DNA of 64,000 bases, taken from positions 115,879-179,878 of the forward strand of contig JAKSZP010008013.1 in NCBI GenBank assembly GCA_022478985.1, in the 5' to 3' direction. Shown piece after piece: positions 11,711 to 25,100 of this stretch (position 1 is its first letter; each line of letters starts with the position of its first letter). The DNA is from Massospora cicadina (taxonomy: Eukaryota; Entomophthoromycota; Entomophthoromycetes; Entomophthorales; Entomophthoraceae). The notes beneath the pieces were generated by a model. That model was not told the origin of the DNA. It saw only the letters and a program-made list of their open reading frames with translations, and did no database searches. The position numbers and the translations under genes were made by a program.

Positions 11711-13046
11711 ATATATAAAGAGAAGCAGCCTTACTGGGTTTGTTAGCTTCAGTGATGAATGCAGATAAGAATAATATGTCTTTTGTAAGGCTCCTCAGTG
11801 CCTTCTACCCTCCACCTTACCATACTGCACCATCCACACATTGCCTAGTGGATTGTATATTGAGAGAAAAGGCTCTTATGCAGAGAAATCCCTCAGTTAC
11901 ACCTCCAAATTGACATTTTTGATTAAAAGTAAGCTATTCTATACCTCTACCATCTTTCCTGTAATTTACTCCCATTCTCAAATCCTAAATTCTTAAAAAA
12001 ACCCTTTTACTAAGTTTTTCAGTAGAATTATCATATTTTTGTTGTAGAATCAATTTTCCATTTGCTGATACTGGCTCTCCATTTTTTATATTTCACCTGT
12101 ATTCCCTTTTTGATTTTTTTTTCTTGTTGCCAATCAAACTCTGAGATTTAATGGGTGAAGCGCTTCTCGATTAAAGATTGATTAAAAAGTTTACTTTTTC
12201 TTAATTGGGGAGCAGCCAATAATGACATATCCCATAACACCCACAACCCAATTTGTGATAATTTTGTGATTATGACCTTTCCCATTTGAGCACTCAAGAA
12301 TATGCTACAACCAGAAAATCTACCACAATATGTATTCAAGGAATAGTATAGCCACCTGTAGAAGTATAACTCTATTTATATAGGCCAGTGATCTCACTTG
12401 TGAGGGCACTAGACTATTTTGCTTTCCTGACTTCCATGTTTTTAAGATAAATTACTTCGCCGCCCAATTTGCTTGGTTTGTCATCTTTTACAGCATTAAA
12501 AGCATAATGGCACACATTGCAGCCATTAATACTACTTAAATGGCTTATTACTCATTGGATAGAGGGTTTAGGGGCCATCATTTTACTAGTCACGTGGTGT
12601 CTAAGGTGGTTCCTTGGGAACTGTGCAGTAACCACCAACGCAAACTTGGGATCTCCTGTTACTAACGCCTCGCAAAAGATACCAAGAAGAGCTAGCATAG
12701 TAGTTAGTCAAGATTAAGTTGAATGTCAGAAGCATCATAATGAAGTCATTTAAGGAGAATAACAAAGATAGTGACTGAAGACATAAGTTGCCCTTATTTG
12801 AGTTGGGAAAAAGATGATGTTCTATCACATGTGTGGAAGACATGAGAGTTATAGACCTTCTGTATGGTACCTTCAACTGATGTCATAGAAGAGAAATTAA
12901 TATTCTAATAAGGATGACACCACATAAATCACCTATAACCAAGTCCACACATGGCACTTGAACTCTTTCCCTAGGTCTCATCTTGGGGAGGGTGATATTG
13001 AATGTGCCAAACTATAGGGGTTTCATTCCTTAACCTATAGAAGTAA
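11711..13046. other. No supported feature
   Basis: AT-rich sequence with only short random frames. I see no motif, repeat or RNA gene that I can support. Confidence 0.5.
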
Positions 13047-13066
13047 ACCCCCTGAAAACCAATTTA
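13047..13066. repeat. Target-site duplication of Q, left copy
   Basis: ACCCCCTGAAAACCAATTTA; the right copy has three extra C in the middle. Confidence 0.8.
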
Positions 13067-13169
13067 TTCAAGGTAAGTCAACCAGGGGTGGACATTACTA
13101 AAACTAAAATTTAACGTAACTAATTGGTATAAACAAAACGGCCAAATGAGCGGATTTAATGAAACATCC

Positions 13170-13320
<151 letters not shown>

Positions 13321-13329
13321 AAACAACCA

Positions 13330-14990
13330 AAAAGGTGGGCAGCAGAAACCGCTTATCCCTCCATGGTGGAAGGGAGGGGGGATTGGGGGCTCATCTTCAG
13401 CAGCAGCTTCCTCATAACAGAGTAGGATATGTGTCAGGGTGGATAGCAATGGCATCGGGGCTTTGGCAGCATGTTGTTCAATATCACGAATTATTGTTAT
13501 TTCATGGATATTGCCAGCTAGGAAAATGGCACTGATATATTTAACTAAAGAGTTTTTGGTTCTAATGTGGGCTTCTGGGAGTTTAATAAATGTGGCAATA
13601 TCAGTTCAGGTAATCTTAGCTTTAGGATTCTGTGCTACAGTTACTACATTCTGGATAGCGTCATTGACGTTTTTGTTCAGTTTGTTCAATGTGATTTTAT
13701 TTTTGGGGTGAGGGTTGAGGGGATAACAGGAGGGGGAATACCTCCTGTGTGCATTGCCACTGATTTGGTGACAGCTTTACGGAGGGGATGACAATCTGGC
13801 GTGGCAGCTGCTTCAACTGCAAGCTGATGGACGCTGCAAAATGATTTTGCATTTTGATGTGGGGCATATAGATGAGGGTGGTATTTGGCGTCCCATTCTG
13901 CATTAACAACTGCTCTATTCGTAGAGATGGTTCTTCAATGAGATTTCCTGATTTGTCGATTTCAGCCAATAACTTCAATGGGTTCTGGTTGAATTTAATT
14001 GGGGAATTGGAGTATGGTTGAGATTTTGTTTTCGTTAGAGGAAGCATGGGATTGAACTGGGGTCCAACCCAGTGCTTGATTGGAGGAATCATGTGTGACA
14101 CTGGGGCGAGTAAAAGCTGATTGGTGGCTGCAGGCGCAGCTGCAGCATCAAGCTTTGGGGGATGTGGAGGTAGGATTGCACCCATGCTGGAACTGGCGTG
14201 GGGTGGGCGGCGGATTGGAGGTTGGTGAACAAATGATCCAAGCCATCAGAAGTAGCTGAGGAGAGGCACTTTCATTTCAAGTGGTCCAACTTATAACAGG
14301 ATGGACGGATCGTCCGCCCACCCTTGACGCGGGCCAAAAATTGATGGTCAGGGGCAGAAGGAATGATGGCATGAGGGGGAATCGACACAGCAATTTTACT
14401 AAATTCAAGGCTGATTGTGGCATGTTCCTGAGGCCCAGAAAGGCGTGTGGCCCTATTTAGGACCTCAAATTGTATAATGAGGTTGGACCCATAGGCTGCT
14501 AAACCGTCCATCAACTCCTGGTAGAGCACCGCAGGAGCGAGGTGGGTGGGCAAACCAGCAAACTGGACCACCAAAGTGATGTCCGCTGGGAGCCAGGTCT
14601 GAACTGTGGGAAGAGGGGTACCCTGGAATACCAGGGGAACAGTTGCCGCTGTGGCAGCGCCAGCTTCACAGGTGAAGCTGAGATCAAAATACCCCTTATA
14701 GGGGCGTAAATTTATGAATCTGGAAGGGGTCATCACTGCCTGAGCCATTTCAATAATGGCTTGGTCTTGGTAAGGGAAGAATTTCCCATAGTTGACCCTT
14801 AGGCTGAAGCGCATGTTGCTCTGGGGGAGCACCAGGGGGCAGCAAGGTACCACTTGGGTATGAGCAACATGGGCGTCAAGATCCTTGGGAGGAACAAATC
14901 ATCCCAGGAGTTTGGTATGACTAGGTGAGCCAGTACGAGCACATTTTCCTGCCAGATGGAAAATGGCAGGGGGAGTTTTGACACTACCCC
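13330..14990 (-). pseudogene. ORF1-like zinc-knuckle protein of element Q, broken
   Basis: Starts near 14984. The best frame, 14853-14272 (193 aa), runs from MVPCCPLVLPQSNMRFSL through LPADITLVVQFAGLP to SAPDHQFLARVKGG and the knuckle. At the knuckle the first cysteine is R (RPSCYKLDH), and a stop (TGA) follows LDHLK. A second block, 14185-13697 (162 aa), contains NQNPLKLLAEIDKSG, and a third block ends in AAAEDEPPIPPPFHH near 13380. In total about 530 codons. The first domain is distantly similar to the central domain of LINE A-C ORF1, which suggests derivation from a LINE ORF1. Confidence 0.7.
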
Positions 14991-15117
14991 ACACTGGAGC
15001 AGCTGGCGGAGAATTTGAGGACATTGGAGTGAAACTACATTGGTTGATTAAATGTTCCTTTTTTGTTTTCCATATAATTTGCTTGGAAAGTTACGCCAAG
15101 TGGAAAGGGAGTTTAAT

Positions 15118-15140
15118 ACCCCCTGAAAACCCCCAATTTA
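15118..15140. repeat. Target-site duplication of Q, right copy
   Basis: ACCCCCTGAAAACC, then CCC, then AATTTA. Partner of 13047-13066. Confidence 0.8.
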
Positions 15141-16464
15141 ATAATAAAAATATTGGTTTAAATTATTTAGCTGGCAAGAATGGTGATTAAGTCCAATCTC
15201 ACACAGACAGCAATCAAAATGTTTGAAAAAATCAGAATCCCTTTTTTTAAGCTTTGAAGGGCTTAAATTTCTTGTTGGTGTAGCCATTTATATAATCCCT
15301 GAACTCTTAAATAATTTACCAGCAAGTTAGAATAGCGTCAGAGGACATGATATATAGATGTTGGTCCAGACTACTATGCGCATGAAAGTGCATATGATGC
15401 CTAAGATGAAAAAACTTTTATTCCCTTAGTCTCAATTGCCAATGATGGGAAATTTACTGAAACCCTTCTGGAAAATGTCCTCATAAATACAGCGCTTAGC
15501 AATACAAAAAAAAAATTACCAAAGTAGTAATCAAACTGAATTTTCAAGCCCTAGAAATTATGGCTACTGATGTACCTGAGCAGCCAAAACAGCCACAAGG
15601 GTCACGAGAACTGTAGGAGATAACAGGACAGAAGCCATGAGTTACAAGCATACCTGAACTCCATAAAAATTGGTAAAGAAGCCAAGAAGATCATAGAGGA
15701 TCAAAGAAATGGAATATGTTGGGCTGAAACCAAGCATCAGATACACAATTTTATATGATAAGACCTGATTTGCTATAAATTAAAGATCTTAATTTAAACA
15801 CCCCAATAATCCAAGCATTATACATAATTTTTATGATCATTGAAAAATTATTATCTTTTGCAGAATTTTTTTATTATTGTTATTTTTATTTGGTGCAAAT
15901 AAACGCCAAATACAATTATATCAAAATAGGTCATTGTTAGCCTTACTTTCTCTAGAAGGTTGAGAGAGTTCCAGTGTGCTTTAGAGTTGCCCCTTTTATG
16001 TACATTTTTAAGGCAACAACACAATTAGACATGCTTGGAACTACTAGAAAGAAATTTATGTTCACTAGAGGTGAGCTCCAGTTTTCCTGTTGGTGCACCA
16101 TCTAAAAAACAAATAGTTATTTATCAGTCGCTCAAACTTAAACATCAGCACCTTCTGAATGAGCAGGCCTCCTTAGCAATACTTGTCTTTCATGGCCATT
16201 TGAGAATTATTATAATATATTCTTTGGCTCCAAATCTATAACAGTTTAGAGCCCACTATGATTTGTTATTTGCCAACTTCCTAAGGTTAGCACTACCCAA
16301 CCTGTGTGCATTTAGGGCAAAAATGTGTGCTCATTGCAGGGGCACTTTACCATACCAGATTTTATTCTAAAATATCAACATAATAAGCATAAACAAGTGT
16401 TTACAAAATGAAAGAATTGAATTGGAAAAGAATATTGTGAAACTCAAATTCTAAAACTTAGACA
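15141..16464. other. No supported feature
   Basis: AT-rich spacer between Q and R. Only short frames without recognisable motifs were seen. Confidence 0.5.
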
Positions 16465-16480
16465 ATTACCTGGAAATCTC
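16465..16480. repeat. Target-site duplication of R, left copy
   Basis: ATTACCTGGAAATCTC; the right copy, ATTACCTGGAAATTTC, is at 18333-18348. Confidence 0.8.
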
Positions 16481-18332
16481 TATTTATTTGAGGTAAACTG
16501 ACCAGGGTATGGACATTACTGAAAAAAAACTAAAAACTAATATAACTAAACGATTCAAACAAAACGCTCAAAATAATTGGATTGAATGATACACACTAAA
16601 TGAAAACAACCAACCAAATGGGGCAACGGAAAACCGCTTATCCAACCATGGCGGAAGAGGAGGGGAGGGATCATGGGGCTCATCTTCAGCAGCAGCTTCC
16701 TCATCACAGAGTAGGGCATGTGTCATGGCGGGGTGTAAGGGCGTTGGGTAATCAGCAGAATGTGTTTCAATATCACTAATGATTGATATCCCATGGATAA
16801 TGCCAGCTAAGAAAATGGCGCTGATATAATTGTCTAAAGCCTTTTCAGCTTTAATGCGGGAGTCTGGGAGTTTATTGAACGTGGCAATATTGGTCCATGT
16901 AATCTTAGCATAAGGATTCCATGCTACAGTTACCACGTTCTGGATAGCGTCATTGACGTTTTTTGCAATTTGTTTAATTTGATTTTATTTTTTGGGGTGA
17001 GGGTTGAGGGGATAATAGGAGGGGAATACCTCCTGTGATCATTGCCACTGATTTGGTGACAGCTTTGCGGAGGAGATGACAATCTGGCGTGGCAGCTGCT
17101 TCAACTGCAAGCTGATGGACGCTGCAAAATGATTCATCATTTGGCTGTGGGGAATATAAAGAGGGGTATTTGGCGTCCCATCCTGCATTAATGAACTGCT
17201 CAATTTTCAGAAATGGTCCTTCAATGAGATTTCCTGATTTGTCGATTTCAGCCAATAACTTCAATGGGTTCTGGTTGAATTTAATTGGGGAATTGGAGTA
17301 TGGTTGGGATTTTGTTTTCGTTGGAGGAAGCATGGGATTAAACTGGGGTCCAAGCTGGTGTTTGATTTGAGGAATTGTGGCTGTACTGAGGCTAGGAGGA
17401 GGCTGATTGGTGGCTGCAGGTGCAGCTACAGCAAAAGGTTTTATTGGAGAAGAAGGTTGAATTATACCTTATACTGGAGCGGGCGTGGGGTGGACAGAAG
17501 ATTGGATGCTAGCAGATGAAAAGTTTGAGCTGTCAGAATCATCTAAGGAAGGACAATTGCATTTTGAGTGGTCCAACTCAAAATAGGATGGACAGATCGT
17601 CTGCCCGCCCTTGATGCGGGCCCAGAACGGATGGTCAGGGGCAGAAGAAATGACATCATGAGGGGAATAGACAAGATTATTTAATTAAATTCAGGGCTGA
17701 TCATTGCATATTCCTGAGGCTCAGCAAGGCGTGTGGCCCCATTTGGGGCCACAAAATGTAAGATGGGATTGAAGCCATAGGCTGGTAAACTGTCCATCAG
17801 CTCATGATGGAGCACCGCAGGGGGAGCTGGGTCTGAATTGTGGGGAGAGGGGTACCCTGGAATACCAGGGGAACAGTTGCTGCAGTGGCAGTATCAGCTT
17901 CAAAGATAAGCTGAGATCAAAATACTCCTTATAGGGGCAAAAATCTATGAAACAAGCGGGAGTCATCACCACCTGAGTTATTTCAATAATGGCTTAATCA
18001 TGGTAAGGAAAAAGTTCCCACAGTTTTCTAAGGTTGAAACACATGTTGCTATGAAGAAGCACCAGGGGGAAATGAGGTACCACTTGGGTATGAGAGAGGT
18101 GAGCATGAAGATCCTTGGGAGGAACAAATCGTCCCAGGGGTTTGGTATGACTGAGTGAGCCAGTCAGAGCGCGTTTTCCTGTCAGACAGAAACTGGTGGG
18201 GGGAGTTTCGCCGCTGCCCCACACTATAGCGGAGAATCTGAGGACATCAGAGCAAAACTACAGCATGTGATCAAATTTACTTTTTTCTGTAAGATTTTGC
18301 TCAGAAAGTTAAGCTGCGAATAAAGAGAGTTT
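16481..18332 (-). mobile_element. ORF1-only retroelement R, complete unit
   Basis: About 1.85 kb, minus strand, sister of Q and colinear with it from the 5' region to the 3' tail (16496-16515). It is flanked by a 16-bp target-site duplication with one mismatch (16465-16480 and 18333-18348). It encodes only the ORF1-like protein. Confidence 0.8.
16568..18224 (-). pseudogene. ORF1-like zinc-knuckle protein of element R, broken
   Basis: The N-terminal frame 18224-17994 reads SHTKPLGRFVPPKDLHAH, which overlaps the homologous start of Q in a better preserved form. The zinc knuckle near 17560-17605 reads CPSYFELDHSKCNC, so the second cysteine has become Y. The C-terminal blocks 17333-16974 (NQNPLKLLAEIDKSG) and 16936-16568 (ITWTNIATFNKLP, then EEAAAEDEP) match Q closely. 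Frameshifts separate the blocks. Confidence 0.7.
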
Positions 18333-18348
18333 ATTACCTGGAAATTTC
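18333..18348. repeat. Target-site duplication of R, right copy
   Basis: Partner of 16465-16480. The last base also begins the target duplication of element S. Confidence 0.8.
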
Positions 18349-18356
18349 ATGAATAA

Positions 18357-20320
18357 TTTTTTTGTTTTCTTTTTTTGGGTTTACAACCAGGGGACAAGCA
18401 TTTTAAAATCTCAAAAGAGCTAAACTAAACTAAAATAATAAAATGTGAAAAGAGATGAAAAGATCCATTTGAAATAACATGAGAGCAAACAAATTAAACC
18501 AACCAGGTTACAAACAAAAAGCTATCTGACCATGATGGAGGGTGAAGGAGGTTTGAGAGGCTTTCTGGCCTCTTCTGTGTTGTAAAGGTATCAACAAAAA
18601 ACTGAGAGAAATAGTGTGGTTACATCATGGTGGCGGGATCTAGGTAACAGAGAGGCGTTTGAAATGGGATACATGCAGTTAGGAGAAAGGGTATGTAATC
18701 AATGAAGCCTTTCATAGCCTCCAAGTGAAATTAGGGAGGGTGGCAAAGCGGCAATGTTGTCAAAAAGTGATTTGGGGTTTCAGGCTGAACTTTTCGACCA
18801 CTTCAACTGTTCACAACAATTTACAAGATGTCTGGTGTAAGCAGTTGAGTTTTTGTGCACTGCTTTCATAGTAAAAGGGAGGATAAGAAGGATCAGGCTT
18901 GCAGACAAGACTGTGAGTGACTTTACATCATCTATCCAAAGAATGCGACAATCAGAGTAGGCAACTGCCACTTCAGCTAATTGATAATCGCTTTGGAAGT
19001 GGGGAGCATCAGGGAAAAGCAAACAATAGCAAGTTGAGAATTGAACTGCATAAATGATATTGAGGTACATTTTGAAGATTGGGGCCTCTATCAATTTAGT
19101 GACAGGATATTCAATTAGTCAACTTCTTCCAAATAATCTTAGATATTGGTTGAAGATGGTTGGGTAGTCAGCAGGTGTTGGAGCTGGGGTGGGGTGGCTG
19201 GGTAAAATTTTTTAAGTCTTAACGGGGGTCTAATATGACCTCTGAATGTCTAATTTAGGAGAAGAGGCTTGGTGATAGGGCTCCTGATTGAGTGAAGTAG
19301 CGGCAGCTGCAGCTACCGCCTTAGTGGAGGAGGGGGTAGGGATGTGCCACATTCAAGAAGGGGACTAGATTAGTGATGGGGTCATCATAAGAGGAGTCAG
19401 ATGTGGGTTCGCAGCTCAGGTGTTGGATGGTCAGCATCCTTTTTAAATTATAAACTTAAAACAGTATGGAAAGATGATGGCCCTCCATCCACTCAGGCCC
19501 AGAAAGGATGGTCAGGGGCTGAAGGGATAGTGGTATGAGAGGAGATTAATAGGGAAATTCACAGTGAAACTGGAAATATGGTCACAAAGGCATGAGGACC
19601 CATGAGTCTGGTGGCTCCATTGGAAACCAAAAATTGCAGTATGGGGTCAGAACCATATGATAACAAGCCAACCTTAAGTTCATTGTGTAATTTTTGGATG
19701 TGAGGTGGGTAGTGAGGCCTGAGAACTGAACCACAAAAAATGGTATTGGTGGGTAACCAGTTATGAGTAGTTGGGAGGGGAATGCCCTTGTATAACAAGG
19801 GGAAGGGTCACTGCCACTACAGCTTCTAAAGGACTCAATGAGCCAAGATCAAAAGACCCCTTGAAGAGGCAGAAGTCTTTGAAGCTAGCAGCCTTCATAT
19901 CAGCTTAGGCTAATTTGATAATAGCTTAATTATTATATGGGAACAACTTGCCATATTCGACCTAAAAGCTGAATTGCGTGTTGATTCAGAGGAGAACGTG
20001 GGGCAACAAGGTACCGCCTGAGTTTGGGTGAGATGTAAAGCTAAGACCTTAGGTGGTACAAAGTGAACTAAAGAGCTGGATGGGCTAGCAGAGCCAGCCC
20101 AGGCACGTTTTTCCGGTGGCTGAAAAAATTAGGAGGTGGCAAACCACTGCCCTCATGAGGGGACAGTGGACATTGAGCCTGTCAACATAGGTGAACTGTA
20201 GAGGGCTGTAACAGGTGCTGTGGCTTTTATTAAATCAAAATAAGATTTGACAAAAAGTGGTGAATTGAGAGAGATCTGGATGACTTTACTTTGGAAATAA
20301 AATACTAAATTCCTGGTGAC
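18357..20320 (-). mobile_element. ORF1-only retroelement S, older copy
   Basis: Third member of the family, about 1.95 kb, minus strand. The 3' tail at 18381-18396 (plus strand TTACAACCAGGGGACA) matches Q, R and the LINEs. A short duplication, CATGAATAA, lies at 18348-18356 and 20321-20329. It is more diverged than Q and R. It lies directly against R in the same orientation. Confidence 0.65.
18780..20120 (-). pseudogene. ORF1-like protein of element S, broken
   Basis: Recognisable blocks: 19798-19559 (GIPLPTTHNWLP, then LSYGSDPILQF and ATRLMGP, matching Q's GTPLPTVQTWLP, AAYGSNLIIQF and ATRLSGP) and 19094-18780 (IEAPIFKMYLN, the C-terminal part). The zinc-knuckle region near 19450 is degraded to PYCFKFI followed by a stop. 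Confidence 0.55.
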
Positions 20321-20329
20321 CATGAATAA

Positions 20330-22018
20330 CAAGATTATTTAAAATTATTATTTCTGGTCTGTCAACAAAAATATAAAATTAAAAACCCTATAAAAGATGA
20401 AATTCTTAACCAAAATGAGGCAAGAAAAATACCACCTGTTTCCATAATCAAATACAGCCAAGTCATAGTCAATATTATCTGTCATTGCCTTAATGTCAAT
20501 TTAGAAAAACAACTAGAGCATCCTATCTTACCAAGTCCCTTTTTTATTCTATGACTACACGGACAAGAAACGCCAATACCTTACCTGAGCAAGAAATAAA
20601 ATTATCTATTGCTTCCAATTGCTTTTCTTCCATAGGAATAACAAAATCATGAAAAACTTCCTGTTATGTCCCATGATATGGTTTCTAGAGTGTATCAAAA
20701 GGGCAAGGAGGAAATGAGCATGGCAAAGGCGCTAAGTTAAACGCCCTCTCTGACCTCAGATGCACCTGGTAAACGCTAGGTCAAGGCCAAGCAAGCATAA
20801 ATTGATCCTCAAAAATAGCATGATGTGGTTCAGAATGTTACATTAATGGCTTTAAAAACCACCTGTTAAAGTTAATTGAGGATGGGTCATTACATTTACT
20901 TCTAAATAAGTTTGTACTTAGTTACTATATATTAATATTACTAAAAATGGTAAAATTCAGCTGGTGTTAAAAAACTGAGTTCATACATACGCAATGTATA
21001 GAACTACCAAGGATGGTAGTAATGTTTAATTGGATAAGGTTGATTCCAAGTCCACTAAATTGATCTAGTACATTTCCCAATTTCCCTTTAAGGATAATGT
21101 TTCTCTGACCAGCCTCTACGTTGGATGTCTCTCTCACTTACAAATAAGCCTTTTTTATATATTTATCTACCCTATGTTTCCTTTTGCTGGCCTTGAGGTA
21201 TATCTCTTTATGGCGGTACCTTGGGTTTATAGAATAGCTATGAAGGTGCATTCACAGTACTTGACATTAATACTCATTTTGTTAATTGTCTATCCTTGGA
21301 GAGTTTTAAAATATATACTTACACTTATCATATCATCTGAGCCAAATGGCTTTAATAACTAATTTATATTTCCTCAACGAAGTCCTCTGTTGATCTGACA
21401 AATTTCATTTATTATACAAGCTAAATGACCTGGAACTAAGTTGAGTTCATTTACTAAACCATTTTATGTCCATTATATATTAAAATTTTAGCTTATCACT
21501 AATATTTTAGGGTTTTTTCTCAACATCAAAGTATCAAATTTCTTGACATAAATTGGCTAGAGATGAGATTATAGAGAAGTTGATGCCAGAACACCAACTC
21601 AAAGGCCCAATCATGATAACCCCTTTGGAAGAGGAGGTTTAAGCCTGGAACTGGGCTAGTAAAGCAAAAGTACCTCCTAACGTTTTATCAATTTAAGGAA
21701 AAGCTAAAATTGGAACCTCCTGCATTTTCTGTCTGATTAAAAGTACTCGAATACTTCTTCTATACTACTTTTGACAATTATCTCAGACCCACCAAAACAG
21801 CACCTCCCAATCTAATTAATTTTATCCATTGAAAAAGAAAACTTCTAAACAATTGGAAATACCAGTAGCAAATGTGATTGTGAACTGCCAACCATAATCA
21901 AGGGTATAGTTAAAATAAGTTTCTGGCAACTCTAAAATTACCTACAGCTTTGAGTATTTTAACGTTAGAAAAAAGTATTAACTCAATTATAAATTTAATC
22001 CTAAGATGAGCACGCCTT
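20330..22018. other. No supported feature
   Basis: AT-rich DNA. A 62-codon hydrophobic frame at 21174-21362 has no recognisable relatives and is probably chance. The right end carries the left target duplication of LINE B. Confidence 0.5.
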
Positions 22019-22033
22019 CTCAGTTTCAATATA
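22019..22033. repeat. Target-site duplication of LINE B, left copy
   Basis: Matches 27307-27321 at 14 of 15 positions. Confidence 0.85.
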
Positions 22034-22166
22034 TTTAAATTTATTGCGGGGAAGGCTGACCATGGGACGGACACTTCCGAATATGACTCAGATGAGACAA
22101 AACTTAGTACCAGGTGAGGCACCCCAGAGAAGCAATGCTATCTCTTGTTGCCAGCGGGAATGACAC

Positions 22167-25100
22167 TTATGGGAATGGGGGAGGGAACGTGTGTAGGGGC
22201 GTAGCCACTATTGAGCACGTGTGGAGGAAGGGGTCTGATCTGATGAACCAGACTGGGAACCAGGAGGAGACCAGCTGCCGGCGACGTGGTGGGAGATATC
22301 CAAACAACTACGCTTGAAAGTGATCCACCAAATGAGACCAGAATCTGTGGACAACTTCAGGGAGGGTGGGGATAGATCCGGCGATGGCGTCCAAGACAAT
22401 CGTGTGGATAGTCCACATGGCGATTGCAACCACCAGAGCACGAAGGGAGGGTGGGAGGGGAGGCCATTGATGAAGCAAACATATCTCTTGACAGACTGAA
22501 GGGATGTGTTTGATCCTGGCCTAGCAGACGTTGGACTTCGCGCCATATTACTTTAGAGGTGGGGCACTTCTCCAGGCGGTGAAACAGCGTTCCATACTGG
22601 CCACACACGACACAGGATGAGTGTAAAGCATTAGAGCGCTCAGCTGTATGATACACCCGCCTCAGGCAGCGCCACACATGGGAGCGGACTTGAGGCTGCA
22701 ACAGAGGATGGTGTGCGTATTTCCAGATAGTCTTTTGGGTTTCAGTGGAATAAGGGATGTCCATCATGTCCAGGTAGTCCACCCTGGATAGGACTTGGGG
22801 TCGAATGGGGATCACGCCATCATGGATGGGTAGCCCCTGTACCTCTTGTGTGAACTGAGGAGAGGGGCGGCCTCTTTGGGTTGTATGTCCACTAATACAA
22901 ATTCTCCACTCTGCGCTTCTCATGGAGAGTAGGATTCGTTTGTAGTGGGTTTTGGTCCCGTGAGGACCTGTGGCTGATGTGTGTGATGCGAGGTATTTCA
23001 TCAGGGAATGGGGTTTTGATGGATTGTTGAGGCCCAAGGCTCGGGGAGAAGTTGGAGTGGGCCGCGCGGGACCAGTGTTGGGGTGGGAGTGTAGGAGCAG
23101 TGACGGCCGCAATCCAGGTGCCTAGGATCTTGGCGGCATGGGCTTTTGAAGTCAAGTAGGCCCATGCCACCATGATGATGGGAGCCAAACATGACCTCTA
23201 GCCATACTGGTGGAGGGCTGATTTAAGCCAACCTTGTAGCAAAGCATACAGGGATTTGAAGAAGCTTGGGGAGAAGGGGATGGCGTGGGCTCCAAACCAG
23301 ACTTTGGATAGGAGCATAGAGTTGGCAAGAACAACCCTGCCAGTGAGGGTAGTAGGGTGGGCTCTGAGAGAGGCGATTCGCTTCGTCACGTTGTCCAGTA
23401 TATGGCACTCCATTACTGCTGACGCGTATCCTCCTGCCTCCAACCACACGCCCAGATGGCGTACCAGTCCTATGTTAGGTCGCGGCACAAAGGGGAGCAC
23501 CAGTGGAGCGGTGTGTTTTGAGTTAGTAAGGCGTGGACTTGGGCGAGCAGATGGGCTGGGTTGGGAACTACTTGCTGGGGCCCAGCAGTTCTGAAACCAA
23601 CCAAGGAGGATGATTTCGGTTTTGGAGGCGTTCAGTGCCACGTTGCTTACCCGGGAATATTCCTGGATGAGGGCTTCAAGCGCACGTGCATCTTTGTTAT
23701 TAGACACCCCCACCACGCAATCATCTGCAAATGCCATCATCTTGACTGGGGTTTGGCCTGGCACATGGACCCCAGGAAGTTAAGCATTCACATTTCGCAG
23801 TAGTGGGTCAAGGCTGAAGTTGTATAAGAGTGGGCTCAGGGGGTCCCCTTGTCGCAGGCCCCTTTGAGGACGGACTACTTCCGTTAGGAAACCTGGGCTG
23901 CGCACAGCCATTGTTGCAGATTCCGTGAGAAGCATTACCCAGTTAATGAAGCGGGGAGGTAGGCGGAATTGTTGGAGGCAGGCCCTAAGGTATTCCCAGT
24001 TTACTCTATCATAGGCCTTTTGTTGGTCCAAGAATACAAGTGCCCCAGAGGCTGTGGACTGACACACATTAGCCACAGAGTGCACGTTATCCCAAATCGA
24101 CCTTCTGGGGATGAAACCGAATTGTTCTGGAGAGATGGTGGCAGATGCTACAGTCCCTAAACGGTTAGCCATGATTTTTGTTAAAATTTTGGTGTCTGTG
24201 TTTGTTAGATAAATGGGGCGCCAGTTGGCTAAGTCTAGCCTATCCCCTTTCTTGAAGAGTGTGACTGTAAAGGCCTCATGTCCTCCTGGTAGGAGGCGCA
24301 TTTCCAACAGGCTTTGGTTGAGTGAGGCTAGCAGCAATGGGGATATATATTTAAAATATTTTTTGTAGAACTCATATGGAATGCCATCTGGGCCTGGGCA
24401 TTTTTGGTTTGGCGCACCATGAATGGTAGTCCATAATTCATTCGGAGTAATTAAATTCATTATTTCTGGGTATCAGAAAATGGTGCAGATATGAGCTCTG
24501 TCGAGAAATTCCGCCATTTCGGCCAGCTGAATTGGTTCAGCTCGGTATAACTTGAAGTAATATCTTTGCGTTTTGATTGCCACTTCGGCCAGTGTGTCCA
24601 TAATAGAATAATCCGATCTTCACACCTGTGTGCATGCCATGCTCTGGCGTGGTGCAAAAAATTTTTTGAAGAAGTATGCGGTGCACTTGTCACCTTTAGT
24701 GATGCGTGTGGCCCTGTATTGGACACAAACCCGATGTTTGTGTTGCCTTTCAAGTGCGTTGAGGTGGGCTGCTGCCTCCTCCCACTTCTGGCCCCATGCA
24801 GGGCTATATCCTGAGGCTGGAATGTTGGACTCCAAGTGGGCCAATTCCGCCAGTGCATGCGATATAACCGCCAATGTGGCTTGTGAGCGTCTGGATGAGA
24901 GATGGCGATAGTGGTGGATGGTGTCTTCTTTGAAAGTTGCCCATGTGGAAATGGGGTCCGCGCAAAATGGTGCAACAAACAATTTTGCCAAAGTTGCCTC
25001 TTCCACCCACGTGGAAAATCCTGGTGACGCAAGCTCTGGGGGGCAGATTTTGCACCAATGTGGGGCCTTTGCAACTGTGACGGGTAAGTGGTATGTTATT

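Noticed and set aside
22357..23112. 251-codon minus-strand frame in LINE B as a separate gene
   Set aside because: It is the frameshifted C-terminal part of ORF2 (RT tail and CCHC finger), colinear with LINEs A and C.
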